Origin: Flavobacterium sp. UBA6203
Lineage (GTDB): Bacteria > Bacteroidota > Bacteroidia > Flavobacteriales > Flavobacteriaceae
Assembly (NCBI GenBank): GCA_002421645.1
Contig: DIST01000062.1
Coordinates: forward strand, 1-22,267
Reading direction: 5' to 3'
Length of the DNA: 22,267 nt
The translations under genes were made by a program, and so were the position numbers. Numbering within the stretch: the stretch's first letter is position 1; the number at the start of each line of letters is the position of its first letter. This document shows, piece after piece, positions 7,886 through 15,456 of this stretch. The notes under the pieces were generated by a model, which was given only the letters and a program-made list of their open reading frames with translations, did not search any database and was not told where the DNA came from.

Positions 7886-8551
7886 TTAATCAAAGACATT
7901 TTTTAAGTCTTTAATCACCTTAAATGCAACATCAATTTGATCATCACTAACTATTATGGTAAATTCATTTGTTGTTGAAATTACTTCATGAATAATAATT
8001 CCTTCCCATGCTAATCTTTGAAAAATATAATAATAAACACCTGGAGTGGAAATGTTTTCTTGAGGTAATTTAACCGTAATGGAAGAAAGATTTTCTATTT
8101 TATGCGTTAATTTTTCATGCTTAAAAATTGTTTCTATTAATTCTTCAACAGAAGCACTAATTACAATATTGGTTTCGTTTACCCCTCTTGATGAAGTATA
8201 AAAAATATCTTGATATTTATTAATCTCCGAAATTAGTTTGGCTTGATTATCCAAAAGAGTGTCAGAAATTACATACGTAAAATCCGTTAATGAAGAACGA
8301 ACCGTTATTTCACCAATATTCTTTAAGACTTTTGAAATTTTATAGTTGATTTTGAAATCCAATTCTTCAGAAAGTCTTTTTAATGACATTACAACAGCAC
8401 CTTGTTTTACGTCTTTACCCAAATGTGCTTCTAATTCAGGCATCATTATACGAGCTAAAGAAGTTAAATTGATAATTCCTTGAGAAAGTGAACTCAATAA
8501 AAAAGGCTTCGATTTAATGTATTGTTCTACAACTGATGATATTGTTTTCAT
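7886..8551 (-). CDS. ACT-domain protein resembling an aspartokinase regulatory tail, without kinase domain
   Basis: A 221-residue protein with no export signal. Residues about 157-220 (ITVKLPQENISTPGVYYYIF, then QRLAWEGIIIHEVISTTNEF) form an ACT domain strongly like the amino-acid-sensing tail of aspartokinase. A second region of mixed helix and strand (about 75-150) may be a diverged ACT-like fold. Residues 1-65 look like a small helical, possibly winged-helix, domain (SLARIMMPELEAHLGKDVKQ, then GAVVMSLKRL). The aspartokinase catalytic domain is absent, so the 'aspartate kinase' label that homologues may carry would be wrong. I chose the ATG at 8551 because a TTG start at 8584 would fall on the -7 box of its own promoter. 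The role is probably ligand sensing or regulation, unproven. Confidence 0.82.
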   Translation of the reverse strand: MKTISSVVEQYIKSKPFLLSSLSQGIINLTSLARIMMPELEAHLGKDVKQGAVVMSLKRLSEELDFKINYKISKVLKNIGEITVRSSLTDFTYVISDTLLDNQAKLISEINKYQDIFYTSSRGVNETNIVISASVEELIETIFKHEKLTHKIENLSSITVKLPQENISTPGVYYYIFQRLAWEGIIIHEVISTTNEFTIIVSDDQIDVAFKVIKDLKNVFD

Positions 8552-8573
8552 ATTGTTTGTTGTTTGTTTGGCG

Positions 8574-8581
8574 CAAAGATA
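8574..8581 (-). promoter_or_regulatory. Promoter -7 box for the ACT-domain gene
   Basis: Read on the minus strand, TATCTTTG fits TAnnTTTG exactly and is followed by the common GC start region. It lies 22 nt upstream of the ATG at 8551, giving a very short leader. A TTG at the exact -33 spacing is not clear. The box supports choosing 8551 rather than 8584 as the translation start. Confidence 0.6.
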
Positions 8582-8612
8582 CAATAAAAAACAAATTGTT
8601 ATAAATTTAACA

Positions 8613-8972
8613 TTAAAAATAATAAAATGCTTCTTCTATATGTTTTATAACAAAATCTGTTTTTTCTTTATGAATGGCAATAATATCAAAACGAACTTCC
8701 ACATCTAAATCGTTTTGCGTAACGTATTCATTAACAGCTTTTACTAATAATTGAATTTTCTTAGGTTTTACAAAATCTTGAGGCAGACCAAATTCAATAC
8801 TCGAACGCGTTTTAACTTCAACAACGGCTAATATTCCATTTTTTTGGGCAATAATATCGATTTCGGCTTTATCAAAAACCCAATTCGTTTCCAAGATTTC
8901 GTAGCCGTTTTTTTCTAAGAAATCAACCGCTAATTCTTCTCCAAATTTTCCTAAATCGTTATGTTCAGCCAT
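8613..8972 (-). CDS. YraN family endonuclease-like protein (UPF0102)
   Basis: A 119-residue cytosolic protein of the YraN/UPF0102 family, which has the PD-(D/E)XK restriction-endonuclease fold. The family N-terminus is LGKFGEELAVDFLEKNGYEI (7-26), with the helix Glu at 13. The active-site strand region is KAEIDIIAQKNGILAVVEVKTR (35-56), with Asp39 and the E-V-K triad at 52-54, so all presumed metal-binding residues are present. The family length is about 115-130, so the gene is complete. It starts 40 nt after the LD-carboxypeptidase stop and probably shares its message. Its cellular role is still poorly defined; DNA repair or recombination is the usual guess. Confidence 0.93.
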   Translation of the reverse strand: MAEHNDLGKFGEELAVDFLEKNGYEILETNWVFDKAEIDIIAQKNGILAVVEVKTRSSIEFGLPQDFVKPKKIQLLVKAVNEYVTQNDLDVEVRFDIIAIHKEKTDFVIKHIEEAFYYF

Positions 8973-9012
8973 TTGCTTAATGTGTAATTTTCAATTTGTC
9001 GATGTGCCGATT

Positions 9013-9969
9013 TTAATGAAATTGAAGTTTTACTTCTTTGTCATTCACTTCAAAATCAACTTGCTTTCCTAGAATCAATGTTCGGTTGTCTTTTTGATGT
9101 CCGGCTGGAAATTCGAAAGCTATTGGAATGTTATATTCTTTAGCAATCGCAGTAATAATTTGCACTTCGTTTTGCCCGAACGGAATTTCGTTATCGTGCA
9201 TGTCAGCCATACTTCCTACAATAATTCCTTTTACATTTTCGAAATACCCATTGCGTTTTAGATTGTACATCATTCTATCTATGTGATACAAATATTCGTC
9301 CAAATCTTCAATAAATAGAATTTTTCCTTTCGTATCAATCGATGATTTTGAACCTAATAAACTATATAAAATCGATATATTTCCACCTACTAATTCACCC
9401 GAAGCTTTTCCTTTTACATCATATGGTTTTGATGGAATTGTATAGGAAATAACTTCTCCAAAAAGCGCTTTTCGTAACGTTTCTTTCACTTCTTCAGGTG
9501 CTTTTGGTACTGTAAATGGCATTATAGAATGTAATGTAGCTAAGCGTTCCACATTCAATTGGCTGTGCAAAACGGTGACATCAGAAAAACCCATAATCCA
9601 TTTCGGATGTTTTTTAAATTTGGTAAAATCTAACGAATCTATAATTCGAACCGTTCCATAACCGCCACGAGCACACCAAATCGCTTTGATGTTGTCGTCA
9701 TCCATCATTTCTTGAAAATCGGTTGTTCTTTCGGCATCGGTTCCTCCAAGTTGGCAACTGTCTAAACCAATAGTTCGACCTAATTTTGCTTTTAATCCCC
9801 AAGATGCTAATAATTCAATAGCGGGTTTTGCATCTTCTGGAAAAAATTTACGAGCCGTACAAACAATAGCAACTGTGTCGCCTTTTTTAAGATAAGGTGG
9901 AATTTTCATTTTCTTTTGCGAATGAGAAAAGTTTGAAATTAAAATAAGTATCAAAATAAATCTATACAT
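9013..9969 (-). CDS. S66 family muramoyltetrapeptide LD-carboxypeptidase, apparently exported
   Basis: Serine peptidase of the LdcA/MccF family (S66), which removes the terminal D-Ala from murein tetrapeptides during cell-wall recycling. The 318 residues are normal for the family. The catalytic triad is Ser129 in the nucleophile elbow MGFSDVT, Glu221 in LFIEDLDEYLYHIDRM, and His291 in FPAGHQKDNRTL. The N-terminus MYRFILILILISNFSHSQ looks like a signal peptide with cleavage before Gln18, unlike cytoplasmic E. coli LdcA. A start at Met21 (MKIPPYLKKGD) would give the cytoplasmic form, but a -7 box close upstream of the first ATG supports the longer one. YraN follows after 40 nt. Confidence 0.93.
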   Translation of the reverse strand: MYRFILILILISNFSHSQKKMKIPPYLKKGDTVAIVCTARKFFPEDAKPAIELLASWGLKAKLGRTIGLDSCQLGGTDAERTTDFQEMMDDDNIKAIWCARGGYGTVRIIDSLDFTKFKKHPKWIMGFSDVTVLHSQLNVERLATLHSIMPFTVPKAPEEVKETLRKALFGEVISYTIPSKPYDVKGKASGELVGGNISILYSLLGSKSSIDTKGKILFIEDLDEYLYHIDRMMYNLKRNGYFENVKGIIVGSMADMHDNEIPFGQNEVQIITAIAKEYNIPIAFEFPAGHQKDNRTLILGKQVDFEVNDKEVKLQFH

Positions 9970-9987
9970 CGTCAGATTTTATTAACT

Positions 9988-9995
9988 CAAAAGTA
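9988..9995 (-). promoter_or_regulatory. Promoter -7 box for the LD-carboxypeptidase gene
   Basis: On the minus strand TACTTTTG fits TAnnTTTG exactly, 18 nt upstream of the ATG at 9969. No TTG occurs at a good -33 spacing. The 182-nt gap from here to the GxxExxY gene holds only this box and the left inverted-repeat arm. Confidence 0.5.
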
Positions 9996-10103
9996 AACAA
10001 AATCCAATTAAAATTCGGGATTTCGTCACTAATCGATTATTTTTGTTTCAGTTTTTAATAAAATAGTCTTTACTCTCTTAAATTAACACTTCAGTTGTTC
10101 AAA

Positions 10104-10139
10104 ATTTAACGCAAAGTTTAGAAGTTATTCGCCAAGTTA
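10104..10139 (+). repeat. Left inverted-repeat arm bracketing the GxxExxY gene
   Basis: The core TTTAACGCAAAG (10105-10116) is the exact reverse complement of CTTTGCGTTAAA (10595-10606). Extended over 36 positions, the two arms still agree at about 26 by my hand alignment, with shared AAGTT and TTCGC blocks inside. The arm ends 12 nt before the ATG of the GxxExxY gene. CGCAAAG-type repeats occur widely between flavobacterial genes, so this may be one copy of a dispersed family. Confidence 0.75.
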
Positions 10140-10151
10140 AAAAAAGGAAAA

Positions 10152-10529
10152 ATGACAGAAAATGAAATCTCAAACAAAGTTATTGGAATTGCCATTGAAG
10201 TTCACAATGCATTAGGCCCTGGCTTACTTGAAAACACCTATAAAGAATGCCTTTATTATAAACTTGTACAAGCAGGATTTAAAGTTGAAAAGGAAAAATC
10301 AATTCCATTGATTTTCGAAGAAGTAAAACTAGATTGCGGTTACAGAATCGATTTACTTGTTGAAGACAAACTCGTTATAGAATTAAAAAGTGTTGAAGAA
10401 CTTTCCGAACTTCATTTTGCTCAAACTTTAACTTATTTAAGGCTCGGCAACTTCAAATTAGGCTTACTTTTAAACTTTAATTCCGTTCTTTTAAAAGAAG
10501 GTATTAGACGAGTTGTGAATAAATTATAA
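10152..10529 (+). CDS. GxxExxY family protein (PD-(D/E)XK-like)
   Basis: A 125-residue protein with the family-defining motif in GPGLLENTYKECL: Gly24, Glu27 and Tyr30, after IAIEVHNALGPG. The C-terminal half carries a PD-(D/E)XK-like active site, YRIDLLVEDKLVIELKSVEE (about 60-79), with the Asp and the E-L-K triad intact, then the conserved QTLTYLRLGNFKLGLLLNF. Biochemical function is unknown; a nuclease is likely from the fold. The gene stands alone between an oppositely oriented LD-carboxypeptidase and metG and is flanked by near-identical inverted repeats. That makes it look like a self-contained inserted cassette. There is no partner toxin, antitoxin or integrase. Confidence 0.93.
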   Translation: MTENEISNKVIGIAIEVHNALGPGLLENTYKECLYYKLVQAGFKVEKEKSIPLIFEEVKLDCGYRIDLLVEDKLVIELKSVEELSELHFAQTLTYLRLGNFKLGLLLNFNSVLLKEGIRRVVNKL

Positions 10530-10571
10530 TTTTCACGACATTTGCACTTTTAAAACTTAAAATTCTTTGCA

Positions 10572-10607
10572 AAGCTTTGCGAAAAACTTAGCGTCTTTGC
10601 GTTAAAA
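10572..10607 (-). repeat. Right inverted-repeat arm, with adjoining palindrome
   Basis: This is the reverse-complement partner of 10104-10139: CTTTGCGTTAAA at 10595-10606 is a perfect 12-base match and the whole arm about 26 of 36. Overlapping its left end is a perfect 12-base palindrome, GCAAAGCTTTGC (10569-10580), so the arm can also fold locally. It ends 10 nt before the metG ATG and so forms most of the metG leader. No clear separate metG promoter box was found here. Confidence 0.75.
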
Positions 10608-10617
10608 TAAAAAAATT

Positions 10618-12675
10618 ATGTTAGAAAATCCGAAAAGATATACGATTACTGCGGCTTTACCTTATACGAATGGTCCTATTCACATTGGACATTTAGCAGG
10701 TGTTTATGTTCCATCTGATATTTATGCGAGATATTTGCGTTTGCAAGGAAAAGATGTGGCTTTCATTTGCGGAAGCGACGAGCACGGTGTAGCAATTTCA
10801 ATGAAAGCTAAAAAAGAAGGCATCACACCTCAACAAGTAATTGATAAATATGACGGAATCATTCGTAAATCGTTTTTAGATTTCGGAATTTCTTTTGATA
10901 ATTATTCGAGAACTTCTGCCGAAATTCATCATAAAACGGCTTCGGAATTTTTTAGAAAATTATATGATAACGGAGATTTCATCGAAGAAACTACCGAACA
11001 ATTATACGATGCAAAAGCTGACCAATTTTTAGCCGACCGTTTCGTGACTGGAACTTGTCCAAAATGCGACAATCCTGAAGCGTATGGCGATCAGTGCGAA
11101 AAATGTGGTTCGACTTTAAATGCAACGGATTTAATTAATCCGAAATCAACAATTACAGGTGAAACTCCAATTTTAAAATCAACAAAACACTGGTTTTTAC
11201 CTTTAAATCGTTACGAATCATTCTTAAGAGAATGGATTTTAGAAGGTCATAAAAACGATTGGAAACCGAATGTTTACGGACAAGTAAAATCGTGGGTTGA
11301 TGGTGGCTTAGAACCAAGAGCGGTAACACGTGATTTGGATTGGGGAATCGATGTTCCAGTAGAAGGTGCGGAAGGAAAAAAATTATATGTTTGGTTTGAT
11401 GCGCCAATTGGTTACATTTCATCAACCAAAGAATGGGCGGCTCGCGAAGGAAAAGATTGGGAACCGTATTGGAAAGATGCCGATACAAAATTGGTTCATT
11501 TCATTGGAAAAGACAATATCGTGTTCCATTGTATTATTTTCCCTGCGATGTTAAAAGCGGAAGGAAATTACATTTTACCTGATAATGTTCCAGCAAACGA
11601 ATTCTTGAATTTAGAAGGAAATAAATTATCGACTTCTAAAAACTGGGCGGTTTGGTTACATGAATATTTACAAGATTTCCCAGAAAAACAAGATTCATTG
11701 CGTTATGCTTTAACAGCAAATGCACCAGAAACTAAAGATAATGACTTTACTTGGAAAGATTTTCAAGCAAGAAATAATAACGAACTAGCAGCGATTTTTG
11801 GAAATTTCATCAATCGTGTAGTGGTGTTAACCAATAAATATTACAACGGAATTGTTCCAGCTCCAAACGAATTTTCAGAAGTTGATGAGCAAACCTTAGC
11901 CGAATTAAAAGCGTATCCAGCCGTAATTTCAAGTTCGATTGAACGTTACCGATTCAGAGAAGCATTAGGTGAATTGATGAATGTAGCTCGATTAGGAAAT
12001 AAATATTTAGCAGATGAAGAACCATGGAAAATGGTAAAAGAAAATCCGGCAAGAGTGCAAACGCAAATGTATGTGGCATTACAAATTGCTTCTGCTTTAG
12101 CGGTTTTATCAGAACCATTTTTACCTTTTACAGCTAAAAAATTATCAAATATTTTAAAAATCGATACGTTAGGTTGGAACGATGTAACGACTAAAACTGA
12201 TTTGTTACCAGCTGGACATCAAATTGGTCAAGCCGAAATCTTGTTTGCCCAAATTGAAGATGCCGAAATCCAAAAACAATTAGACAAATTAGAAGCTACT
12301 AAAACTGCCAATAAAGTGGAAAACGCAAAAGCTGAACCGCAAAAAGAGACGGCTTCCTTTGAAGACTTTGCCAAAATAGATTTAAGAATTGGCACCATCA
12401 TCGAAGCTGAAAAAATGCCAAAAGCCAACAAACTTTTAGTGTTAAAAGTAGATACAGGAATTGACGTAAGAACTATTGTTTCTGGAATTGCTGAGCATTT
12501 TACGCCAGAAGAAGTAATTGGAAAACGCGTAACCGTTTTAGTCAACTTAGCACCAAGAGCTTTACGTGGTGTGGAAAGCGAAGGAATGTTATTATTAACG
12601 AACAACGCAGAAGGTAAATTGGTTTTCGTAAATCCTGATGCGGAAGGTGTGATTAATGGTGCGATGATATCTTAA
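10618..12675 (+). CDS. metG: Methionine--tRNA ligase
   Basis: Class I aminoacyl-tRNA synthetase charging tRNA-Met, 685 residues. The HIGH motif is at 22-25 in [14 protein letters not shown]. The zinc knuckle is Cys147-x2-Cys150 and Cys160-x2-Cys163. The KMSKS loop reads KLSTSK at about 336-341, a normal variant. The anticodon-binding helical domain covers about 385-550. A C-terminal Trbp111-type tRNA-binding domain begins near 579 ([20 protein letters not shown]), as in long dimeric MetG enzymes. The linker between them (about 555-578) is Ala/Lys/Glu-rich. The next gene starts 14 nt downstream, so metG probably leads a transcript through the HAD and acetyltransferase-like genes. Confidence 0.98.
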   Translation: MLENPKRYTITAALPYTNGPIHIGHLAGVYVPSDIYARYLRLQGKDVAFICGSDEHGVAISMKAKKEGITPQQVIDKYDGIIRKSFLDFGISFDNYSRTSAEIHHKTASEFFRKLYDNGDFIEETTEQLYDAKADQFLADRFVTGTCPKCDNPEAYGDQCEKCGSTLNATDLINPKSTITGETPILKSTKHWFLPLNRYESFLREWILEGHKNDWKPNVYGQVKSWVDGGLEPRAVTRDLDWGIDVPVEGAEGKKLYVWFDAPIGYISSTKEWAAREGKDWEPYWKDADTKLVHFIGKDNIVFHCIIFPAMLKAEGNYILPDNVPANEFLNLEGNKLSTSKNWAVWLHEYLQDFPEKQDSLRYALTANAPETKDNDFTWKDFQARNNNELAAIFGNFINRVVVLTNKYYNGIVPAPNEFSEVDEQTLAELKAYPAVISSSIERYRFREALGELMNVARLGNKYLADEEPWKMVKENPARVQTQMYVALQIASALAVLSEPFLPFTAKKLSNILKIDTLGWNDVTTKTDLLPAGHQIGQAEILFAQIEDAEIQKQLDKLEATKTANKVENAKAEPQKETASFEDFAKIDLRIGTIIEAEKMPKANKLLVLKVDTGIDVRTIVSGIAEHFTPEEVIGKRVTVLVNLAPRALRGVESEGMLLLTNNAEGKLVFVNPDAEGVINGAMIS

Positions 12676-12689
12676 ATTATATATTAACA

Positions 12690-14114
12690 ATGAAAAAGTT
12701 TATTTTACTGTTTTTACTGTTCTCAAAATTAACTTTCTCTCAAGAGTTAGTAAATTCAATTGACATTAATCTTGACAAGATTAAAAGTTTTTATCGTATT
12801 GAAGACTCTAATAAAAATGAGTATGCTCTTATTTTAAAAAATAAAGAGAACATAGAATTAATAAAAACAGACAAAAGTTTTAATGTGTTAAGTAGGGTTG
12901 AACATACAGAAATTGATAAGTCTGGAGATTTCATGGGTAATAGTATAAAAGAAAATTTATTCTATACTTATTGGAAAAAGAACAAAAAAACATTGGAGGT
13001 ACTAACTATTGATTTTGAAAATAAAAAGATCATTAAAAATGAAATAAATTACCCCATTGAGAGTAATGAAAAAACTTTATGTAGTTATACAAAAGATGCA
13101 TTTTTTAATATTATTACTGTAACTAAAGAAACATCAATTATAAATTATTACAGATTTAATGGTCTAACAGTAGAAAAAAATTCATTTGACTGTTCTAATA
13201 TGAGTTTTGTCAATTCATTAAATCAAAAAATAAAGTTTTGGGATTTTTTAAATGACGAAAACGGAACAGTTTATAAGGCTTCTTTTCCAATATTTTTAAC
13301 GGATAAAATTAACTTTAACTCTGTTCATGCAACAGAAAAAAAGAAAATTTATGTTGATAATGAAAGAATAATTATTTCATCAGACGTAAATGATAATTTT
13401 AGTCAATTTGTAATATTGTCGTTAAAAGATTTTACAGCAAATAGTCACATTGTTTCTAAGCAGGATGAAAATTCAATTGATTCATTTTTATCTAAGGAAA
13501 CGAATTCTTTTGTAATTGACAATAAAATTTTTATTGCAAAATTTAGCAATGAAAAAATTTCAATCATTATTAAAAACTTTGAAAATAAAACACTTAACTC
13601 TTTTTCAATAACTGCTACAGAAGGTCATCAGTATATCAATTCAGAACTTATAGAAGAAGTTGGAGGTATAAAAAACAGAGAAATTCTTAAAAATGAAGAG
13701 AAATTCTTAAGAAAAAGTTTTGCTAAAAATCCTTCAATAACAGGATTCCTTTCAAACGATAATTATTATTTATCTATAGCTGGTGTTTCTTATCCAAGAC
13801 AACAATCTTATCAAATGCTTGGAATGTTTGGGTTAGTCGGTGGTATTGCAGCAGCAATCATTAATGATGGTTCAGGATCATCAATTACTTCTTATTCAGA
13901 TAAAGATGTTGTATATATTAGAAGTTGTATATCTTCCTCAGATTTCAAACCAACAAATTTGAAAAACGTGACTTCAAATTATGATAATGTTAGATCTTAC
14001 GTTGAAAATAATAATTCAAAAGAAAATTTTTTAACTCTTTTTGAAAGTAATAACCATTTTTATCTTTTTGCCCATAAAAACAAACAGGAAAAAGTAACAA
14101 TATATAAATTCTAA
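12690..14114 (+). CDS. Secreted or periplasmic protein of unknown function
   Basis: I do not recognise a family. It has 474 residues beginning with a clear signal peptide (MKKFILLFLLFSKLTFS, cleavage before Gln18). The mature part is Lys/Asn/Ile-rich with many short alternating strands and no Cys-rich, Zn or nucleotide motif, which suggests a beta-rich, perhaps propeller-like, fold. A glycine-rich hydrophobic stretch at about 375-395 (MLGMFGLVGGIAAAIINDGS) could be a membrane-inserting or buried segment. There is no type 9 sorting domain at the C-terminus. Codon use is much more AT-rich than metG before it and the HAD gene after it. Gaps of 14 and 7 nt place it in their transcript. Confidence 0.75.
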   Translation: MKKFILLFLLFSKLTFSQELVNSIDINLDKIKSFYRIEDSNKNEYALILKNKENIELIKTDKSFNVLSRVEHTEIDKSGDFMGNSIKENLFYTYWKKNKKTLEVLTIDFENKKIIKNEINYPIESNEKTLCSYTKDAFFNIITVTKETSIINYYRFNGLTVEKNSFDCSNMSFVNSLNQKIKFWDFLNDENGTVYKASFPIFLTDKINFNSVHATEKKKIYVDNERIIISSDVNDNFSQFVILSLKDFTANSHIVSKQDENSIDSFLSKETNSFVIDNKIFIAKFSNEKISIIIKNFENKTLNSFSITATEGHQYINSELIEEVGGIKNREILKNEEKFLRKSFAKNPSITGFLSNDNYYLSIAGVSYPRQQSYQMLGMFGLVGGIAAAIINDGSGSSITSYSDKDVVYIRSCISSSDFKPTNLKNVTSNYDNVRSYVENNNSKENFLTLFESNNHFYLFAHKNKQEKVTIYKF

Positions 14115-14121
14115 TTTTTTC

Positions 14122-14808
14122 ATGAACCCAAAAATAATAGCTTTCGACGCAGACGACACTTTGTGGCACAACGAACCTTATTTCGATGAGGCACAAGAAC
14201 GCTTTTGTGTGTTGTTTCAAGATTATGCTTCGAGTCAGGAAATTTTGGGATTGATTTTGAATCATCAGGTGAAAAATTTGCCTTTGTATGGTTTCGGAAT
14301 TAAAGCATTTACGTTATCGATGATTGAAACTGCTTTGCAATTGACGAATCATCAAATTTCTGGAAAAGGAATTGAGCAAATTTTAGCAATTGGGAAAGAT
14401 TTATTGCAAAAACCTGTCGAATTGTTACCTAATGTAGAATCCGTTTTGGAGCAATTGAAAGGAAAATATAAATTGGTTGTAGCCACAAAAGGCGATTTAA
14501 AAGACCAACATCGTAAATTACACGATTCTGGAATTGGCGCTTATTTTCATCACATTGAAGTAATGAGCGACAAAGCCGAATTAGATTACGAAAAAATGTT
14601 AGGGCGTTTAGATTGCAAAGCCGAAGATTTTCTAATGATTGGAAATTCATTAAAATCGGATATTTTACCGGTTTTAAATATTGACGGACATGCGATACAC
14701 ATTCCGTATCACACCACTTGGGAATACGAGAAAATTGATTTCGAAATCAAACACGAAAATTTCAAATCGTTTACCCATATTGCTGAGATTTTACCTTTAT
14801 TAAAATGA
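14122..14808 (+). CDS. HAD superfamily hydrolase (phosphatase)
   Basis: A 228-residue haloacid-dehalogenase-type phosphatase. Motif I is DADDT, with nucleophile Asp9 and acid/base Asp11. Motif II Thr is at 122 in LVVATKGD. Motif III Lys is at 151 in MSDKAELDYEKML. Motif IV is MIGNSLKSDI, where Asn175 replaces the common Asp of GDS and Asp180 remains. The helical cap between about 16 and 95 places it with YjjG or phosphoglycolate-phosphatase-like enzymes. The substrate cannot be read from the sequence. The stop overlaps the next start as ATGA, so the HAD and the acetyltransferase-like protein are probably coupled in translation. Confidence 0.9.
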   Translation: MNPKIIAFDADDTLWHNEPYFDEAQERFCVLFQDYASSQEILGLILNHQVKNLPLYGFGIKAFTLSMIETALQLTNHQISGKGIEQILAIGKDLLQKPVELLPNVESVLEQLKGKYKLVVATKGDLKDQHRKLHDSGIGAYFHHIEVMSDKAELDYEKMLGRLDCKAEDFLMIGNSLKSDILPVLNIDGHAIHIPYHTTWEYEKIDFEIKHENFKSFTHIAEILPLLK

Positions 14809-15428
14809 AACAAAAAATTGACATATCTACTTGGAACAGAAAAGGACATCTAGAGTTTTTCTCAGCTTTCCAAGAGCCTTTTTTTGGAATCACTACAACA
14901 ATTGATTTTACAACTGCTTATGAAAAAGCAAAGGCAATGCAAATTTCATTTTTTGTATATTATCTTCACAAAACGCTTGCAGCAGTAAATCAAATTGAAA
15001 ATTTCAGATACCGAATTGAAGGTAAAAATGTGTTTCTATACGAAGAAATTGACGCTTCAGCTACTATTATGAGAGAAGATAAAACGTTTGGATTTTCGTT
15101 TATGAAATTTCATGAAGACATTCACGAATTTAATACAATTGTTCAAAAAGAAATTGAAAGAATCCAAACCACAACTGGAATTTTAACTAGAGAATATCCT
15201 GAAAATATTATTCATTTTTCGGCTGTTCCTTGGATAAATTTTACTGGATTAACGCATTCTAGAAATTTTGGTGTTGCCGATAGTTGTCCAAAAATTTCCT
15301 ACGGAAAACTGGTTGAAGAAAACGGAAATAAATCGATGGCGCTTTCTGTTACAGTACATCATGGTTTGGTTGATGGCTATCATATAGGCTTATTTATCGA
15401 AGCATTACAAACCGAATTAAACAAATAA
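14805..15428 (+). CDS. Chloramphenicol acetyltransferase-family (CatA-like) protein
   Basis: A 207-residue protein with the CAT fold. The catalytic signature is VHHGLVDGYH, with His186 as the general base and structural Asp190, matching the HHxxxDG motif. The FSAVPWINFTGLTH segment (138-151) corresponds to the PW-SFT substrate/CoA region of CAT enzymes. The length is close to true CAT (about 215). Whether it acetylates chloramphenicol is unknown; many chromosomal homologues do not confer resistance, and no resistance-gene context is present. It overlaps the HAD gene by 4 nt (ATGA) and ends just before a bidirectional terminator, closing the metG-led unit. Confidence 0.88.
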   Translation: MKQKIDISTWNRKGHLEFFSAFQEPFFGITTTIDFTTAYEKAKAMQISFFVYYLHKTLAAVNQIENFRYRIEGKNVFLYEEIDASATIMREDKTFGFSFMKFHEDIHEFNTIVQKEIERIQTTTGILTREYPENIIHFSAVPWINFTGLTHSRNFGVADSCPKISYGKLVEENGNKSMALSVTVHHGLVDGYHIGLFIEALQTELNK

Positions 15429-15450
15429 ACCACCAACTTTCGCTGGTGGT
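15429..15450. terminator. Bidirectional terminator between convergent genes
   Basis: A 7-bp perfect stem, ACCACCA (15429-15435) with TGGTGGT (15444-15450), encloses an 8-nt loop. On the plus strand it is followed by CTTTTCTC; on the minus strand the stem is followed by TTATTTG. It lies between the acetyltransferase-like gene (plus) and the HRDC gene (minus), exactly where both transcripts must end. Confidence 0.8.
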
Positions 15451-15456
15451 CTTTTC

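Noticed and set aside
7886..8584. Longer form of the ACT-domain protein starting at TTG 8584
   Set aside because: That start would lie on the TATCTTTG promoter box, so it would not be on the transcript.
8973..9012. Short repeat-like stretch with CACAT motifs between the LD-carboxypeptidase and yraN genes
   Set aside because: It recalls a common flavobacterial intergenic repeat (GCACAT...CAAATTGAAAAT...), but one partial unit in 40 bases is too little to support a call.
10038..10045. TATTTTTG as a promoter box for the GxxExxY gene
   Set aside because: It fits TAnnTTTG, but there is no TTG at the right spacing, and such matches are frequent in AT-rich DNA.
11153..11488. Open frame on the minus strand inside metG
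   Set aside because: Antisense shadow of a strongly conserved gene; its peptide has no recognisable domain and no promoter or start context.
12228..12605. Open frame on the minus strand at the 3' end of metG
   Set aside because: It mirrors the tRNA-binding domain of MetG, and a Ser/Thr-rich translation like this is typical of a shadow frame.
14805..15428. Calling the CAT-fold protein a chloramphenicol-resistance gene
   Set aside because: The catalytic motif is present, but no resistance or mobile context is, and many chromosomal homologues act on other substrates.
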